Positions 15,255 to 24,775 of a stretch of DNA of 35,638 nt are shown here, one piece after another. Location: contig CAMDDG010000023.1 of the NCBI GenBank assembly GCA_945890895.1, positions 1-35,638 of the forward strand, written 5' to 3'. The notes below the pieces were generated by a model, which ran no database searches, was not told where the DNA came from, and saw only the letters and a list, made by a program, of their open reading frames with translations. The position numbers were made by a program, and so were the translations under genes. Origin of the DNA: Chitinophaga pinensis. GTDB taxonomy: Bacteria; Bacteroidota; Bacteroidia; NS11-12g; UBA955. Numbering within the stretch: position 1 is the stretch's first letter; the number at the start of each line of letters is the position of its first letter.

Positions 15255-15866
15255 TTATTTTGAAACTGGTATTAAAAGATTCACTTGAGAAACCGTGGTT
15301 GTCATTTCAAAGTTTCTTCCATCTGAAGGATATTCATAAATGGGCATTTTAATGGTATAACCCGCTTTGGTGAGATTCTCAGAAACTCTATTCCAAAGTG
15401 GAATTGTGGCACCTATTTCAGCATTGGTTGTAGCTTTATGAAAGCGACCTGCAGGCAGTGTCAAATATTCCCAATTCGTGGATTTCACTTTTTTATTTAC
15501 CGGAATACCAACGAATATTCTTTGTTTCTTCTCTGGGGATGGAATTTCTGAATAAATGGTCAAAATAGAACCTTCAATGATCAATTGGTTGTTTTCAATA
15601 AATTCATTCAATGCATTTGCAGTACCTATAAAAAGAGTTCTTACGGATTCTGGTGTTGCTTCATAGTATTTACCTACAACCGAAAGTTCTTTCTTATCTA
15701 CTTCCTTCATTACAAAATCGGTAGATGCTTCCACATGACCTTTTACTTCAGCCGGAGCTGTATCTAACAATGGTTGCTCACTTTCAACAGTTGTTGTTGT
15801 ATTATTCTTACAAGCAATTGAAATCGCTATGATTGTCCCCAAAAAATAAAAACCCGCTTTTCTCAT
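15255..15866 (-). CDS. Lipoprotein with GyrI-like effector-binding domain
   Basis: The protein has 203 residues. The N-terminus has a lipoprotein signal with lipobox ISIAC, placing the acylated Cys near residue 19, so it is a membrane-anchored, periplasm-facing protein. Residues about 60-203 resemble GyrI-like/SOUL-type small-molecule-binding domains: a segment with GRFHKATTNAEIGATIP, WNRVSENLTKAGY and IYEYPSDG is typical of the bacterial effector-binding fold. The ligand is unknown. The start ATG at 15866 lies 54 nt from the divergent purS start, and it has a 67-nt gap to ldcA downstream. Confidence 0.7.
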   Translation of the reverse strand: MRKAGFYFLGTIIAISIACKNNTTTTVESEQPLLDTAPAEVKGHVEASTDFVMKEVDKKELSVVGKYYEATPESVRTLFIGTANALNEFIENNQLIIEGSILTIYSEIPSPEKKQRIFVGIPVNKKVKSTNWEYLTLPAGRFHKATTNAEIGATIPLWNRVSENLTKAGYTIKMPIYEYPSDGRNFEMTTTVSQVNLLIPVSK

Positions 15867-15908
15867 GATAAATTTTCGCTAATTTACGTTCAAACGGCTA
15901 ATTTAGAG

Positions 15909-15916
15909 TATTTTTG
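15909..15916 (+). promoter_or_regulatory. Promoter -7 element of purS (TATTTTTG), 4 nt from the GTG start
   Basis: An exact TAnnTTTG match is separated from the GTG start by only TGCT. Since transcription normally begins several bases after the -7 element, the mRNA should be leaderless or nearly so. A weak -33 candidate is TTTA at 15883-15886 (22-nt spacer). Confidence 0.6.
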
Positions 15917-15920
15917 TGCT

Positions 15921-16172
15921 GTGAAATTCTTAGCTGAAATTGAAATTTTACCGAAAAAAGGTTTATTAGATCCTCAAGGTAAAGCCGTTACCCACAGTAT
16001 GCCTTCCATTGGTTTAAACAATGTAAATGAGGTTTGTGTAGGTCGATTTATCACTATGGAAATTGAAGCTGCTAGCGAAGCAGAAGCCCATGAAACAGCA
16101 GATAAAGCAAGTAAAAAATTACTTGCTAATTTAATCATGGAGCAATACAAAATTCGAATAACCGCACTTTAA
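15921..16172 (+). CDS. purS: Phosphoribosylformylglycinamidine synthase subunit PurS
   Basis: This 83-residue protein matches PurS, the small dimeric subunit that bridges PurL and PurQ in the fourth step of purine synthesis (FGAR to FGAM). Conserved positions include LLDPQGKAVTHSM (15-27), the Gly-Leu turn SIGLNNVNEV, VGRFITMEIE, and a final NLIMEQYKI. The GTG start is required, because it begins directly with the first beta-strand (MKFLAEIEIL) and no upstream alternative exists. purL and purQ are not in the window. A separate PurS implies a PurSLQ-type complex rather than the fused large PurL, unless another copy exists. Confidence 0.9.
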   Translation: MKFLAEIEILPKKGLLDPQGKAVTHSMPSIGLNNVNEVCVGRFITMEIEAASEAEAHETADKASKKLLANLIMEQYKIRITAL

Positions 16173-16179
16173 TATTGCA

Positions 16180-16223
16180 CGTTTTTACTTCCCAATCAAT
16201 GCAAATAAGTGCATGTAAAAACG
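16180..16223. repeat. 9-bp inverted repeat between purS and the DUF4286 gene
   Basis: CGTTTTTAC (16180-16188) and GTAAAAACG (16215-16223) are exact reverse complements with a 26-nt spacer; TGCA flanks or lies near each arm. It fills most of the 64-nt gap. It could be a weak transcript hairpin or an operator; no T-run follows. Confidence 0.4.
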
Positions 16224-16236
16224 AATAAACACACCT

Positions 16237-16545
16237 ATGATATTATATAACGTTACCTGCAACGTAGAAAAACCTATGGCCGATGAATGGTTGGATTGGA
16301 TGAAAAACATTCACATTCCAGAAGTTATGGCCACTGGATGCTTTGTGGAATATAAAATTCTTCGTTTGCTCAATCAAGATTCCGACGACCAAGGTGTTAA
16401 TTATGCCATTCAATACACCTGTGATTCTGAAGCAGTATTAGAACGCTATCGTGCAGAATTTGGACCCGGACTTATGGCCAAAACATGGGAACGATATGGT
16501 GAAAGCGTAATTGCCTATCGCTCAGTTTTAGAAATTGTTGGTTAA
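16237..16545 (+). CDS. DUF4286 family protein
   Basis: The 102-residue protein matches the DUF4286 family, small ferredoxin-fold-like cytoplasmic proteins common in Bacteroidota. The pattern ILYNVTCNVEKPMADEWLDW, then a short helix, then a beta-hairpin and WERYGESVIAYRSVLEIV is characteristic. No function is established. It is directly followed (1 nt) by mnmH, suggesting co-expression, and may be co-transcribed with purS 64 nt upstream. Confidence 0.8.
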   Translation: MILYNVTCNVEKPMADEWLDWMKNIHIPEVMATGCFVEYKILRLLNQDSDDQGVNYAIQYTCDSEAVLERYRAEFGPGLMAKTWERYGESVIAYRSVLEIVG

Positions 16546-16546
16546 T

Positions 16547-17593
16547 ATGTCCCTAAGGACAATCCATATTGAGCAATTAATTTCGCAGCTTCACCATTAT
16601 ACAATAATTGATGCCCGCAGTGAACGCGAGTTCGAAAAAGGTCATTTTCCATTTGCTGTTAATGTGCCTTTATTAGATAATATTGAGCGACAAAAAATAG
16701 GCACTACTTATAAGAATCGAGGTCGAGAAGATGCTGTTCATCAAGGCCTTGAACTGGTTGGACCGAAAATGCATAAACTTTACGAGCGTTACCTCGAATT
16801 ATCTAACATAAATCAAAAACCATTATTGTTTTATTGTTGGAGAGGTGGATTGCGCAGTGGAATTTCTTCAACATTAATGCAATGGAGTGGTAGGCCCGTG
16901 TTTCGTCTTGAAGGGGGTTACAAGGCTTACCGAAAATGGATTCAAAGCCAATTTGAACGACCCTTTCAATTTATTTCTATTTCGGGGAATACCGGATCTG
17001 GCAAAACGGAAATTTTACACCGTTTGAAACAAAACGGATTGCAGATTTTAGATTTGGAAGGATTAGCAAATCATAAAGGTAGTGCTTTTGGGTCATTGGG
17101 ACAACTTCCCCAACCTAGCACCGAGGAATTTGAAAATAAAATGGGATGGGTGTTATCTGAAATGAGTGAAAAGAATCCTGTATATGTAGAAAGTGAAAGT
17201 AGAACCATCGGCAATTGTTTTGTACCTCAGGAGATTTGGGATAAAATGGAATCCGCTTCTGTTTTAAAGATTCAAGTTTCGTTAGATCAGCGTATTCAAC
17301 GACTAATTCAGGAGTATGCTCATTTTGATATAGAACTATTAAAATCTCGCACCGAAATTCTGCGAAAGAAACTGGGTGGGCAACATGCCAATGAAGCTAT
17401 AATAGCGTTAGATCAACATAATTTTAAGCGTTGGATTGAAATTGTGTTGGTGTATTACGATAAAACCTACTCTCATTCACAAGAAAAACCAAACAAAAGA
17501 AAATTTGGCGTGTTCACCTTTGATTGGAATGATAAGGAACATTCATTGATGAAATTTTTGCAATTTCTTCAGAATAATATTTACCCAAATTAA
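16547..17593 (+). CDS. mnmH: tRNA 2-selenouridine(34) synthase
   Basis: MnmH (SelU/YbbB) replaces the sulfur of 2-thiouridine at tRNA wobble position 34 with selenium, using selenophosphate. The E. coli enzyme passes through an S-geranylated intermediate that needs geranyl diphosphate. The N-terminal rhodanese domain (about 1-130) carries IDARSEREFEKGHFP and the catalytic FYCWRGG with Cys97, the same number as in E. coli. The C-terminal part has a Walker A P-loop SGNTGSGKT (146-154). The 348-residue length is normal. The ATG at 16547 is chosen over an in-frame TTG at 16535 that overlaps the upstream gene. Presence implies a selD selenophosphate synthetase elsewhere in the genome. Confidence 0.94.
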   Translation: MSLRTIHIEQLISQLHHYTIIDARSEREFEKGHFPFAVNVPLLDNIERQKIGTTYKNRGREDAVHQGLELVGPKMHKLYERYLELSNINQKPLLFYCWRGGLRSGISSTLMQWSGRPVFRLEGGYKAYRKWIQSQFERPFQFISISGNTGSGKTEILHRLKQNGLQILDLEGLANHKGSAFGSLGQLPQPSTEEFENKMGWVLSEMSEKNPVYVESESRTIGNCFVPQEIWDKMESASVLKIQVSLDQRIQRLIQEYAHFDIELLKSRTEILRKKLGGQHANEAIIALDQHNFKRWIEIVLVYYDKTYSHSQEKPNKRKFGVFTFDWNDKEHSLMKFLQFLQNNIYPN

Positions 17594-17603
17594 TTATCGA
17601 ACT

Positions 17604-18293
17604 ATGGAATTAAAAAATAAAATCGCAATTGTTACCGGTGCAAATAAAGGTATTGGTTTTGAATGTGTTCAACAATTACTTGCCGATGGTGCTATTGTTT
17701 ATGGAATTTGCAGAAGTGGTTGTACCACCAAGCATGAAAACTACACCTGTTTACATGCAGATGTACAAATTTTTGAAGATTTAGAAAACGCTTTTCAACA
17801 GGTATTAGAAAAACATGGTCAAGTGGATATCTTAATCAACAATGCTGGTTTAGGATATTTTGGTTTTTGCGAGGATCTACCTTTAGAACAATGGCATTCT
17901 ATGATGAATACCAATATTACTGGATTGTTTTATGCAACTAAATTGGCTTTACCATCCATGAAAAAATCGGGCGAAGCTCATATAATAAATATCGCATCTA
18001 TAGCAGGATTAGAAGGGTATCCTCAAGTAAGTGGATACTGTGCCACTAAATTTGCTGTGAGAGGTTTCAGTGATGCTTTATACAAAGAAGTTCGCGACTT
18101 TGGAGTAAAAGTAACTTGTGTTTATCCTGGCTCTGTAAAAACCGATTTTTTCCGACATTCTGAAAACATAAAGGCTCACGACAACATGCTCATGCCAACG
18201 GATGTTGCATCTCAAATTTTGTATACTTTGAAGTCTCCAAAGAATTTTCATCATGTAAATCTTGAAATTAGACCTTTAAAACCAAGAGGTTAA
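17604..18293 (+). CDS. Short-chain dehydrogenase/reductase
   Basis: This classical SDR has 229 residues: cofactor loop TGANKGIG (11-18), NNAG (79-82), catalytic Ser132, and YCATK (145-149). The segment after the first strand (CRSG) suggests NADPH preference because of the basic residue, which is inference. Substrate is unknown; the sequence resembles the broad 3-ketoacyl-ACP reductase-like and YdfG-like group. It begins 10 nt after mnmH and is likely the last gene of the purS-mnmH run, because gapA has its own promoter. Confidence 0.88.
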   Translation: MELKNKIAIVTGANKGIGFECVQQLLADGAIVYGICRSGCTTKHENYTCLHADVQIFEDLENAFQQVLEKHGQVDILINNAGLGYFGFCEDLPLEQWHSMMNTNITGLFYATKLALPSMKKSGEAHIINIASIAGLEGYPQVSGYCATKFAVRGFSDALYKEVRDFGVKVTCVYPGSVKTDFFRHSENIKAHDNMLMPTDVASQILYTLKSPKNFHHVNLEIRPLKPRG

Positions 18294-19328
<1,035 letters not shown>

Positions 19329-19358
19329 TTCCAGGATTAAAAACCATTAAATATGAAG

Positions 19359-19385
19359 AAGGGCAGCTAAATAGCTGCCCTTTTT
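19359..19385 (+). terminator. Rho-independent terminator after gapA
   Basis: A ten-pair stem, AAGGGCAGCT and AGCTGCCCTT, with a 4-nt loop (AAAT) is followed by a T-run (CCCTTTTTATT). It lies 30 nt after the gapA stop. Confidence 0.92.
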
Positions 19386-19549
19386 ATTTACTGGTTCATC
19401 TATTTAATTACAACATTATCCTCAAAACACAATGTCTCAACCAAATAAGACCACATACTGTGCTCAAGTTGTTGCAACGTAGATGTTTGATTCATTCTAG
19501 CTTGCTTTGAAACATTTTCAATTCGTATCTACCCACATCTAACTTCCGT

Positions 19550-20929
19550 TTATTTCATTGAAACCGACATTTTACCTTTAAGCTGAGCTCTTACGAAGAG
19601 TTCTTTCTGCAAAATTTGAATATCTGTTACTTTCAATGTGTTCAAATTACCTTTTAATGCTATACCATTGCTCAATTGTTGATTCAACGATGCATTCATT
19701 GCTTTCTTTGCATCGTTAATTTGTGGAGTCAAATCCATGGTCATCGCATCTTGCATTTTTTTGCGGATCGTTTCATTAAGAAGCCATTTTGCTGACTTCA
19801 AAAGAATATTTTTGGTTGATAAATCAAATTGCAAATCCTCAACATGAACCACATTCTTTTCAGAGTCAAATACGGGCTTACCTGTTAGGAATATTACTCC
19901 TTTTTTACTTCCGGAGAATTTTACTTCAACACCCAATCGTTCTTGAGCCGCGAATAACTTAAGATCATCCACAAAAATAAAGTTCTTACCTGCTTCAAAC
20001 TTCTGTCCTTTTACCATGGACATTACTTGCTTTGAAAGCGAATCAAAGTCCATTTTCAAATCGGTTACCACTTCAAAACCACCGGATGGCTTATACGTAC
20101 TTAGATTGGGCATTGGTTTTACTACCGACCCCCAACTCGTAGACTTAATTGCAGGTGTAGCTTTAATTCCGACATTGAATTTAAGTATGTTCTTATCAAA
20201 ATTCAAATCGCTAATGGCCAATTCCTTGGGTTGCAATGAAAGGTAACCCACTTGATCTATATAAATTTCTTTTTGAAGCTCATCAAAAGCGGGTTTGATG
20301 TATGGTTTTAAATCTAATTTCCCAATTTCTTGATCTACAGACTTCATTGCATCTTTAATAAACGGTTGTGCCTGCTTGAGTAATAAATCGGTAACATCAT
20401 ATCCAAAAATAACCTTAACAGGATCTAGAGGTTTAATTTCTTTGATTTCAGTTTGACTTTGAATTCTGTAGTCATTTTTGATTTTTAAATTGCTCTGTAT
20501 TTCAACTTTCACACGTTTCATGGGTTCGGAGTAGCCGATGTCGAAACCAGGAGCAGGAACCGCACAAGAACCGCCAATACACGCTGCACAATATTCTCCT
20601 TTCGCCGCATACTTCAAGTCCAAGCCCAAACCAATTTTTCCAAGTCCTAATCCTTGATATCTAAAGGGAGCTCGATCTAACTTGTATTCATATCTCAATC
20701 CCTCACATGGCTTATCGGATCCTTTGAAGGATTTGTCGACTTTGGAATCAGCCATGTTGATGAAAGGAACCATGTTTACTTCAATTGGAATATCTAAATT
20801 TGAAGTAACTACAGGCAATTCTTTAATTGCCAATGTCTGGTTCATGTTAGAAGGTGGTTCAGGTTTAATGCTTCCGCAGGAAGCCAAAATAATGCCCGCC
20901 CCTAAGGCAAAAATTACATTTGTTTTCAT
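19550..20929 (-). CDS. DUF4403 family lipoprotein
   Basis: The 459-residue protein has a lipoprotein signal (ALGAGIILASCGSI, lipobox LASC) and a body resembling DUF4403: an opening with paired hydrophobic strands (LDIPIEVNMVPFINMA), the central YKLDRAPFRYQG, and long amphipathic helix segments such as LLLKQAQPFIKDAMKSVDQE and LKSAKWLLNETIRKKMQDAM. DUF4403 proteins are Bacteroidota envelope proteins of unknown role; an elongated lipid-binding fold is a guess. Four Cys lie close together (DKPCEGLRYEY; YCAACIGGSCAVP). The gene starts 7 nt after the stop of the 1262-residue T9SS protein and is surely co-transcribed with it. Confidence 0.8.
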   Translation of the reverse strand: MKTNVIFALGAGIILASCGSIKPEPPSNMNQTLAIKELPVVTSNLDIPIEVNMVPFINMADSKVDKSFKGSDKPCEGLRYEYKLDRAPFRYQGLGLGKIGLGLDLKYAAKGEYCAACIGGSCAVPAPGFDIGYSEPMKRVKVEIQSNLKIKNDYRIQSQTEIKEIKPLDPVKVIFGYDVTDLLLKQAQPFIKDAMKSVDQEIGKLDLKPYIKPAFDELQKEIYIDQVGYLSLQPKELAISDLNFDKNILKFNVGIKATPAIKSTSWGSVVKPMPNLSTYKPSGGFEVVTDLKMDFDSLSKQVMSMVKGQKFEAGKNFIFVDDLKLFAAQERLGVEVKFSGSKKGVIFLTGKPVFDSEKNVVHVEDLQFDLSTKNILLKSAKWLLNETIRKKMQDAMTMDLTPQINDAKKAMNASLNQQLSNGIALKGNLNTLKVTDIQILQKELFVRAQLKGKMSVSMK

Positions 20930-20936
20930 ATTTGAA

Positions 20937-23900
20937 TTAGTTAGATTCCAACAAAACCGGTATCGTTGTATAACCGATTTCAGAAATCAACTTCAAATAT
21001 ACAACACCCGAATTTTCCATTCCATGAATTTTAATCTTCCACTCCTTAGTTAATCCATTATTTCCAGAATTCAAGTTGTTATTGAAATTTGATATTGTGT
21101 TTAACTGTTCACTCCATCCCCCAAAAACCTGTTCCCCGTTTACAGAAAAATCAACGGACCTTCCCAAAACATCGGAAACTGTCATCGAAGTCAATGGAAC
21201 TTGCGTTTTAATGATAAACGTTTGATTCGAAGTTGGATTGGGATAAAGTTGATATGGTAATTCATTCTTAGAATTTACTGAATTCACACTTACTTCAAAT
21301 GTTCCATTTAAAGTATCATTGGTGGGCCAAAAGTCGGAATTATTTATGGCATAAATTTCAAAACGATATGAACCTTGCTGAATTGGAGTAAAATCCTCCA
21401 TGGCAAACACAGTAGCATCCTGTTGAGGGAATAACTCATTTAACAAAATCTGAGATTGGTAAACGGGTGTAGAATTACCGAGAATCCAAATTCGTAGATT
21501 CATTGAAATGTTTCGCACCGCAGAATCTTGACCAGTATTCATCAGCAATACTCTAGGTCGCATAGGAAAGTTGGATTTGTATTGTCCATTTAACGTAGGC
21601 GAATCCAGTTGAATCAACCTTAAATCGGACATTCTTCGAACGTAAAATACCTTGGACATTGAATCATTGAAAATATTTTGATCATCGAGAGAACTTGTGT
21701 AAGAAACAATACGATACAAGGATGTATCCAAGCTTCCCAATGAAGGAACAAAGGTGATGATTTTTTGCTCTGTTGAATTCAGATCCACTGTAATAATGGA
21801 TTCGAAAACCGATTGATTCTTTTTAAAGATTTTTGCAACAACTTGTAAGTTATTCATGTTCGCAACACCTTGATTCTGAACCACCAATTTCAATGTGTCA
21901 AGAAGTGATGGCTGATATTTAATTTCACTATCCTTAATGTCTAGAATTTCTGAAACCAATGCATCCTTACCCACCAAAACCCAAACTTTCTTAGTAAAAG
22001 TATCGTTGGTTCTAATCACATCATTGGGGTGTTTTACATAAGCAACTAATTCATATTCCCCAGTGAAAAGGGGTTTAAACTTTTTCAAAAATGCATAAGA
22101 TTTATACGATGAAGTATCGGCGGTAATGGTAATATCTTCAGTATGCCAAATGGTTCCCTTTCTTGAAATTTCACAACGCACATCTACCTTGTTCTGAGTT
22201 TTTTCAAATCCTCGGTTTCCCACATTAAAATTAAATGAATAACCGGATCCTGTATTGGTTAAGGTATCCGATAAATCCACTTTATCTAAGTAAAAATCAA
22301 CTGGATATCCCACAAAAAACTCACCCACTAAACTATCATTTTCTGGATAAATATCATGAGAAACATTCGATCCTAACCAAACTGTATATTTTCCTTTTGT
22401 ATTGGTTTTCAAAGTTCTTGGCATGGTAGTTATGATTTGAGAATTGCCATCAATATCTCTGGAAGTACTATCTTCATAAATCTTATTTCCATTAGGGCCA
22501 AAAACTTTCATAACTACACGAGGTTTTCCTAATTGCAATACGCCATCATTAGCAATTTGTGCTCTAAATGTGTGAGTTGTTCCTTGAACATACGACTGGT
22601 TAAGACCGGGTGATAGAATAGAATCAGCAACAAAATCCGTCTGTTTATAAACAATTATATATCGAACCTGTGTGTCGTTGGAGGTATTTCGATCTCCAGA
22701 CATCTTGGTAAATAAAAGCACCTTAAGTTTGCCTGTGTCAACACACTGATAGGTAGGGAAAACCAACAATTTTGTTTGAAAACGAGGTAAACTTTGATTG
22801 ATCTTAGCCGAATAAAGTACTTTATTGTTTTTAACTATTTGGCAATATGCGTCAAAAGCAGGAGTATTATCGTAACCCAAGTTTATAATTTCAATCAAAG
22901 GTTGCAGCGTATCAACTTTATAAATATATAAACTATTCGGAGTTGGAGAATAAACTGTTTTTACTTGAACATCTTTGACTACTCCGACATAAAACAACGA
23001 ACTAAAAGTATCATTATCATTGATTTTATCTGAAAGATGTTTCACGTAAAACAATAACCTATGCTCACCAAATTCTTTGGGTACAAATTCTTTGGGCATG
23101 GTGTATTGTCGAGATAAACCCGTAGATAGGGTGTCCTTAATGGTTTTTTTGTAGTGAAGTACATTTAATCCACGGATTTCGCAGGTAATTTCAACGCTAT
23201 CGGGGGAAGTTAAAGCACCAACATTTTTAACAATTACAACCGGAGCAATGGTATCTTTGTTCAATATATCGAACGTATCTTTAGGAAGTTGAGCCAATAC
23301 AGCTCTGTAATCGTAATCCGCTTGTAAACGCGGTTCTATAATGAATTTATAGGGCGCATTAGGATGAAAATCTACCCAATTAGTATCACCCAGTGGAGAA
23401 GCATAAAAAAATGTTTGAGGGCGAACTGGCTGTTCCATTTGATATCCAAAAGCAACATTATTTAAATCCAACTGACGCACACCCACAAAAAAAGAACCTT
23501 CCACCTTTACCGGTGACTTTAAATCGAGAATATAAGTTCCCGATATCGATTTAAGTGAATCACTTTGATATATCAATTTACCTGGGCGTGCTTTTATGCT
23601 ATCATAGGCCCAAATCCCTACACGAAACAAACGACCTGTAGCACCGAAGGCAACTGAAATTTGATTGATGTATTTGGATTTATTACTTTGAAATCGAGCT
23701 ACAAAATCACCTTGAGCACCATTGAAACCAATTCCACCAGGTGCCGGAGTTAATGTAACATCTCTGTAACTATACATGTTTTCATTTCCCAATCGATACG
23801 ATACAGCAACATTATTGGAGATCACTTTATCTGAGGATTCAACTACTACGGTATCAAGACCAACTTTCGAGGGTAACAAAGAAGGAACTTCAAAGAACTT

Positions 23901-24725
23901 TTCATTACCAGCTGCAAGTGTTATGTAGAAACTATCTTTTTGCTTGTTGAAACCTTTTGTATAGGTATACATTTTCATGGCAAAAACATCCTTTTTACCT
24001 ACATTTCTAACAAAGCTCTTAACACTATCAGGATTTCCTAATGGTAATGGAATTTTTCCCAAAGTATAGGTTCCGCGCACGAGCAAATCCACATCTTTTC
24101 TTGGATAATTAAAGATAATCGTGGGATGATATTCGGTTATATTGTTTAAGGTATCAGAAGCCCACGTTCCTGCAGAAAACTGAGTTTGTTGAGATCCATA
24201 CCCATTCACAGTTGCACTGCCTTCAAAATAAAAAGAAACTCCAGCTTTAAAAGTATCTTTCTGCTCATAAAATACGAGAAGAAGTAGATTTTCACCCGAT
24301 AAAGAATCGTACACATAAGGTTTACTCAAAGGCAAACGATAAAACTTCTCATCTCTACCAATGTATTTCTGCGGATTATCATCATGCACTAAAGTTGCGG
24401 CGGCTATTTCCTGGCTGAACCTAACTCCCGTTGCTCCCAAGTCTGAACGATTTGTGTTTACCAGCCACATTCTCATTCGACTCTGTTTCAACGTATCTCC
24501 ATCGGAGCGCATGAATTCCAAAGAAGTAATGGAATCTCCATTTTGCATATTACCCAAAACCGATTTCGGAAAAATATAAGCGTATTTGGATTGATACGTT
24601 TTTGTATTTAGAGAGACTCTCATAGGACCTGCAAAAGTTCCCAAATAACTTCCGTCTCCTACCTGAACGAACTGCGCATTCAGTGGAAAAACTAACAAAC
24701 CGAGTAAAATGATTAAAATCCGCAC
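20937..24725 (-). CDS. Large secreted protein with CARDB/Ig-like repeats and T9SS type A sorting domain
   Basis: The protein has 1262 residues. The signal peptide is MRILIILLGLLVFPLNAQ, with GTG as start. Residues about 19-215 form a beta-rich domain (FVQVGDGSYLGTFAGP; ENLLLLVFYEQKDTF). Residues about 215-1150 contain roughly seven CARDB-like beta-sandwich repeats, each with an NxG turn such as VRNVGKKD, VKNVGALTSP, IINLGYDN, IANDGVLQ, VGNRGFEK, VQNQGVAN and LMNTGQDS. The last roughly 100 residues are a T9SS type A sorting domain (LPYQLYPNPTSNQTFII; VSDVLGRSVDF). It is likely exported and anchored through the C-terminal signal. No catalytic domain is seen, so adhesion or scaffold roles are possible. 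It heads an operon with the DUF4403 lipoprotein. Confidence 0.88.
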   Translation of the reverse strand: MRILIILLGLLVFPLNAQFVQVGDGSYLGTFAGPMRVSLNTKTYQSKYAYIFPKSVLGNMQNGDSITSLEFMRSDGDTLKQSRMRMWLVNTNRSDLGATGVRFSQEIAAATLVHDDNPQKYIGRDEKFYRLPLSKPYVYDSLSGENLLLLVFYEQKDTFKAGVSFYFEGSATVNGYGSQQTQFSAGTWASDTLNNITEYHPTIIFNYPRKDVDLLVRGTYTLGKIPLPLGNPDSVKSFVRNVGKKDVFAMKMYTYTKGFNKQKDSFYITLAAGNEKFFEVPSLLPSKVGLDTVVVESSDKVISNNVAVSYRLGNENMYSYRDVTLTPAPGGIGFNGAQGDFVARFQSNKSKYINQISVAFGATGRLFRVGIWAYDSIKARPGKLIYQSDSLKSISGTYILDLKSPVKVEGSFFVGVRQLDLNNVAFGYQMEQPVRPQTFFYASPLGDTNWVDFHPNAPYKFIIEPRLQADYDYRAVLAQLPKDTFDILNKDTIAPVVIVKNVGALTSPDSVEITCEIRGLNVLHYKKTIKDTLSTGLSRQYTMPKEFVPKEFGEHRLLFYVKHLSDKINDNDTFSSLFYVGVVKDVQVKTVYSPTPNSLYIYKVDTLQPLIEIINLGYDNTPAFDAYCQIVKNNKVLYSAKINQSLPRFQTKLLVFPTYQCVDTGKLKVLLFTKMSGDRNTSNDTQVRYIIVYKQTDFVADSILSPGLNQSYVQGTTHTFRAQIANDGVLQLGKPRVVMKVFGPNGNKIYEDSTSRDIDGNSQIITTMPRTLKTNTKGKYTVWLGSNVSHDIYPENDSLVGEFFVGYPVDFYLDKVDLSDTLTNTGSGYSFNFNVGNRGFEKTQNKVDVRCEISRKGTIWHTEDITITADTSSYKSYAFLKKFKPLFTGEYELVAYVKHPNDVIRTNDTFTKKVWVLVGKDALVSEILDIKDSEIKYQPSLLDTLKLVVQNQGVANMNNLQVVAKIFKKNQSVFESIITVDLNSTEQKIITFVPSLGSLDTSLYRIVSYTSSLDDQNIFNDSMSKVFYVRRMSDLRLIQLDSPTLNGQYKSNFPMRPRVLLMNTGQDSAVRNISMNLRIWILGNSTPVYQSQILLNELFPQQDATVFAMEDFTPIQQGSYRFEIYAINNSDFWPTNDTLNGTFEVSVNSVNSKNELPYQLYPNPTSNQTFIIKTQVPLTSMTVSDVLGRSVDFSVNGEQVFGGWSEQLNTISNFNNNLNSGNNGLTKEWKIKIHGMENSGVVYLKLISEIGYTTIPVLLESN

Positions 24726-24729
24726 TATA

Positions 24730-24737
24730 CAAATGTA
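24730..24737 (-). promoter_or_regulatory. Promoter -7 element (TACATTTG) 4 nt from the GTG start of the 1262-residue gene
   Basis: On the minus strand TACATTTG (24737-24730) is followed by TATA and then the GTG start at 24725. The spacing equals that at purS, so the transcript is predicted to be leaderless. No -33 TTTG was found at the usual distance. Confidence 0.6.
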
Positions 24738-24775
24738 ATTAAATCCGAAAAGTAATGTGTTATTTTGCAGTACAC

